Source: JANPLN01 sp041736155
GTDB taxonomy: Bacteria; Bdellovibrionota; Bdellovibrionia; Bdellovibrionales; JAGQZY01
DNA: 45,673 bases
NCBI GenBank assembly: GCA_041736155.1
Contig: JBGSUL010000106.1
Span: 1 to 45,673, forward strand
Direction: 5' to 3'
The number at the start of each line of letters is the position of its first letter. The stretch's first letter is position 1. The notes below the pieces were generated by a model, which was not told the origin of the DNA, did no database searches, and saw only the letters and a list, made by a program, of their open reading frames with translations. Below are positions 42,775-45,673 of this stretch, piece after piece. The position numbers and the translations under genes are program-made.

Positions 42775-43579
42775 AATTCCTAGTTTATCAAGTTTTGTAA
42801 GTAGTGAACTGATCGTACAAGTCATGAAGTGTTTACTGGTCCTGGTGATTGGTTATTTTCTCAATCGTTTAATCTCGATCCCCATCGCTTTTTATTTTCG
42901 CGACTCACAAGATAAGCAGCGACTGTTTGTTGTCCAAAAATTGATTCGCTATGCTCTGTTTATCATCACACTCTTGGTGATTCTTAAAATTTTTGGCGCG
43001 GACCTCAAAGTGGTCTTGGGCGCGGCCGGGGTGCTGAGCTTAGCGGTCGGTTTTGCCGCGCAAACATCGGTGTCGAATTTAATCAGCGGTCTTTTTATGA
43101 TTTTTGAAAAACCATTTGTGGTGGGGGACTTGATCGAGGTCTCGGGTGTGAAGGGCGAAGTGCTATCCATTGATCTTTTATCCATGCGAATCAAAACCGT
43201 CGACAACCTGCTGGTGCGTGTTCCCAACGAAGTGGTGATGAAAGCGCAAGTTTCCAATTACAGCTATTTTCCCATTCGCCGTCACGACATGGTCTTTTCT
43301 TTAGCCTTCACTGAGGACTTAGATAAAGTTAAAAAAATCCTCCTCGAAATCGTCGAGAATAATCCTTACTGCTTAGAAGAACCGCAGCCTTTATTTATTG
43401 TCGAAAAAATGGGCGAATATTTTATGGAAGTCAAATTTGGTGTATGGGGAGAAGTCAGTTCCATGCTGCTTTTACAGTCGTCCTTTCGCGAGCAAGTGCG
43501 CGAGGCTTTTATTAAACACAAAATAGTCCTTCCACAACGAACCATTCGTTTAGAAAACATGCCCATGTCTTCTCTGTAA
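42767..43579 (+). CDS. Small-conductance mechanosensitive channel, MscS family
   Basis: 270 residues. Three hydrophobic segments precede the pore helix GAAGVLSLAVGFAAQ, with the alternating small residues of MscS TM3, then F-E-K-P-F-x-V-G-D-L-I-E-V of the beta domain. A short cytoplasmic vestibule domain follows. It opens on membrane tension to release solutes. GGAAG is 5 bases before the ATG at 42767; the GTG at 42764 is also possible. Third gene of the FAD/SelD-like operon and coupled to DUF432. Confidence 0.92.
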   Translation: MIEIPSLSSFVSSELIVQVMKCLLVLVIGYFLNRLISIPIAFYFRDSQDKQRLFVVQKLIRYALFIITLLVILKIFGADLKVVLGAAGVLSLAVGFAAQTSVSNLISGLFMIFEKPFVVGDLIEVSGVKGEVLSIDLLSMRIKTVDNLLVRVPNEVVMKAQVSNYSYFPIRRHDMVFSLAFTEDLDKVKKILLEIVENNPYCLEEPQPLFIVEKMGEYFMEVKFGVWGEVSSMLLLQSSFREQVREAFIKHKIVLPQRTIRLENMPMSSL

Positions 43580-43590
43580 TTCTTTATATT

Positions 43591-43625
43591 AACAAGCGCT
43601 GCGTCAAGCGGCGGTCCTTGTTTTG
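43591..43625 (+). terminator. Probable terminator of the MscS operon
   Basis: AACAAG (43591-43596) pairs with CTTGTT (43617-43622), with CGCT/AGCG (43597-43600, 43607-43610) stacked inside and a bulge, followed by a short TTGT run. Moderate only. Confidence 0.4.
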
Positions 43626-43682
43626 TGGTTGTCTTTTGGCGCCAGCCCAGTTACGCCAAGAGATCCGCAAAAAGGGGGCGTC

Positions 43683-45236
43683 ATGGGGAAGAAAAAGGTC
43701 GAAAAATTTCCGCCGCAAATTAAGTACATCGTCGGTAACGAGGGTTGTGAACGCTACAGTTATTACGGCATGCGCTCCATTCTCGTACCTTTTATGATGG
43801 CCGCAACCGTGACAGCCGTCTCTCATGCCGCCGGTCTTGGTTTTTCGAGCGAACATGCTACCGAAGTGATGCATCTTTTTATGGGCGTTTGTTATTTGTT
43901 ACCGCTTTTTGGTGCGTACATCGCCGATCGTTTTTGGGGACGTTACAAAACCATTTTGTATCTATCTCTTTTTTACTGTGCAGGACACGCAACTCTCGCC
44001 ATCTTTGAAAAATCGGAGTGGGGTTTGTATGCGGGCCTCGGATTGATCGCTCTCGGTTCGGGCGGTATTAAACCGTGTATTTCTGCCTTTGTTGGAGATC
44101 AATTTACTCACGATCAAACAGATATGTTGTCCAAAGTGTACGGACTTTTTTATTGGATGATCAACTTTGGTTCGTTCTTCTCAACAATTTTTACTCCCCT
44201 AACTCTTAAGTTATATGGACCGACAGTCGCCTTTGGAGTTCCTGGGATTCTGATGTTTATTGCGACCATTATTTTTTGGTTGGGCCGTAAGCACTATCTT
44301 AAAGTTCCACCTTCAGGACCAGACCGTGATAGTTTTTGGTCTATTCTATGCAAGGGGATTTTTCACAACATGCAATTCGGCGGGCGCTCCAAAGCTTTGG
44401 GCTATATCTCGTTGGCGTTGTATGTAGCACTGAGCCTCTACGGGTTTGTAAACTATGGACTGACGGGATGGTTCGTATCACTTTTGGTGGTCGGACTCTT
44501 GATCATTCTCCTCGGACTCAAATCTTTTTGGACGTATATGCAAAAGAACCATCCTAAAACGCGGGTGGAAGAATTTAAAATTTCTCTGGGCATTATTAAA
44601 GTTTTTGCTACTGTCACAGTTTTTTGGGCGCTGTTTGATCAACATGCTTCCACATGGGTCATCCAAGCTGAAAACATGGATCGTATGGTTGATGTTAATC
44701 TTTTTGGGTGGACATTGTTCCAAGGAGAAATCTTGGCTGCGCAAGTGTCGGCCATCAATCCGATTCTGGTATTACTGTTGATCCCCATCTTTACACTTTT
44801 TGTTTATCCGGCCATCAGCAAAGTATTTCCGCTCACCCCGCTGCGTAAAATGGGTTTAGGTTTTATCATTGCCTCTTTGGGTTTTGGTTCGGCCGCGATG
44901 ATTGAGTACGCTCTTGAACATGGGGACAAGGTGCACATCTATTGGCAATTTTTTCCGTACCTCTTTATGACCATTGCCGAGGTGATGATCTCTGTTACAG
45001 GTTTGGAATTTGCGTACACACAAGCTCCGAAAAAGATGAAGTCGACGATCATGAGCTTTTGGTTATTAACAGTGTTTGTGGGTAACTTACTGACGGCTGT
45101 TATTATTAAAGTCGCCATTTTCCCTGTCGGCTCTGGTGACTTTTACATGCTCTTTGCCGGTTTGATTTTTCTGTCGGGTGTGGTCTTCGCATTGCTGGTG
45201 AGAAATCACCCTATGCGTGTCATTACGGTGGATTAG
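43683..45236 (+). CDS. Proton-dependent oligopeptide transporter (POT/PTR2 family)
   Basis: 517 residues with about 12-14 membrane segments; imports di- and tripeptides with protons. The first-helix signature G-C-E-R-Y-S-Y-Y-G-M-R and the second signature GSGGIKPCISAFVGDQF are intact, including the ExxER-like region used for proton coupling. The ATG at 43683 follows AAAAAGGGGG by 4-5 bases; a longer frame from 43623 is unlikely. Peptide uptake fits the exported peptidases elsewhere in the window. It stands between two intergenic gaps and looks monocistronic. Confidence 0.93.
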   Translation: MGKKKVEKFPPQIKYIVGNEGCERYSYYGMRSILVPFMMAATVTAVSHAAGLGFSSEHATEVMHLFMGVCYLLPLFGAYIADRFWGRYKTILYLSLFYCAGHATLAIFEKSEWGLYAGLGLIALGSGGIKPCISAFVGDQFTHDQTDMLSKVYGLFYWMINFGSFFSTIFTPLTLKLYGPTVAFGVPGILMFIATIIFWLGRKHYLKVPPSGPDRDSFWSILCKGIFHNMQFGGRSKALGYISLALYVALSLYGFVNYGLTGWFVSLLVVGLLIILLGLKSFWTYMQKNHPKTRVEEFKISLGIIKVFATVTVFWALFDQHASTWVIQAENMDRMVDVNLFGWTLFQGEILAAQVSAINPILVLLLIPIFTLFVYPAISKVFPLTPLRKMGLGFIIASLGFGSAAMIEYALEHGDKVHIYWQFFPYLFMTIAEVMISVTGLEFAYTQAPKKMKSTIMSFWLLTVFVGNLLTAVIIKVAIFPVGSGDFYMLFAGLIFLSGVVFALLVRNHPMRVITVD

Positions 45237-45343
45237 CGCACTGCCTTTATCTTGTGGTTCAACGGTCGGACACACGCTGTCTATAAGAAATTCATCGTCA
45301 TTTCGATTGAGTCTGTCTATTCGTTGAGATTAGACTCAGAGTA

Positions 45344-45667
45344 ATGAAAAAGTCCCAATCATTTTTAGATTTCCAGCTTAAGAAAAGCCGCCTCGCTATG
45401 GAGGAAATACGGACATCCATGGATTATAACAAATATAGACAATTAAATCATGGCTTCGAAGTTGAAAGTCCAAGTGTATCTAAAATGGACAAATCTGCTG
45501 CGGAGACTTTAGGTATGAAAAAAATAGATGATAGTGGAGTGACCCCCGATTTATTGGACACGGTTAAAGGTTCACGGCTTTCTTGTACTCGATCGGACTT
45601 CGCATTCCAAGAGCAGAGTGCGGGGCAACATGATTATAATCTGCAAACCATTCCGGTAGAAGTTTAA
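45344..45667 (+). CDS. Small hypothetical protein
   Basis: 107 residues, hydrophilic, no signal peptide or membrane segment; the N-terminal third is likely helical (FLDFQLKKSRLAMEEIR), the rest appears disordered. No family recognised. The ribosome binding site is weak (CAGAG) and lies within the right arm of the inverted repeat TGAGTCT (45308-45314) / AGACTCA (45332-45338). The frame ends properly just before the window edge. Confidence 0.5.
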   Translation: MKKSQSFLDFQLKKSRLAMEEIRTSMDYNKYRQLNHGFEVESPSVSKMDKSAAETLGMKKIDDSGVTPDLLDTVKGSRLSCTRSDFAFQEQSAGQHDYNLQTIPVEV

Positions 45668-45673
45668 GAACGG

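Overview
The window reads as ordinary bacterial chromosome, dense with short operons, and looks most like a member of the Bdellovibrionota (Bdellovibrio-type). That placement is an inference. It rests on a Tat-exported DUF1552 / exported DUF1592 pair, many exported peptidases and small lipoproteins, cysteine signal motifs of the form F-x-N-C, an HMG-CoA-independent aromatic degradation gene (hmgA), and frequent GTG/TTG starts. No rRNA, tRNA or CRISPR array was seen.

Layout. 1-2.9 kb: the N-terminus of an IS110-like transposase running off the left edge, the DEAD-box helicase rhlE, and a HUH/Y1 RAYT-like transposase flanked by palindromes. 2.9-10.2 kb: two tandem DUF885 lipoprotein peptidases, an S9 peptidase broken by a frameshifting deletion, homogentisate dioxygenase and a DUF423 membrane protein; this block suits an organism living on protein and aromatic amino acids. 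10.2-11.4 kb: two small secreted proteins on the minus strand. 11.5-19.4 kb: a tightly overlapping operon iscS-mnmA-mtaB-rnc-era-der plus an NSS-family transporter, joining tRNA thiolation, RNA processing and ribosome-assembly GTPases. 19.4-21.7 kb: an outer-membrane beta-barrel gene divergent from a serine-hydrolase lipoprotein, separated by a large nested palindrome.

21.9-31.0 kb: a purine operon purM-purN-(unknown)-purB-purC-purS-purQ-purL-purF of the small-PurL/PurS/PurQ type, carrying IMP synthesis genes plus one unrecognised Rossmann-like gene. 31.0-38.9 kb: exported proteins (beta-helix lipoprotein, M23 endopeptidase, DUF1552/DUF1592 pair), an N2227-type methyltransferase, a REP-like palindrome and a small lipoprotein. 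39.0-45.7 kb: a secreted protein, then a three-gene operon encoding an FAD/NAD oxidoreductase fused to a degenerate SelD-like domain, a DUF432 protein and an MscS channel, then a POT peptide transporter and a small hypothetical protein.

The best candidate for an undescribed system is the operon at 39833-43579: a redox protein fused to a SelD fold that has lost its catalytic motifs, co-translated with DUF432 and a mechanosensitive channel, behind a palindrome-rich leader and an exceptionally strong ribosome binding site.
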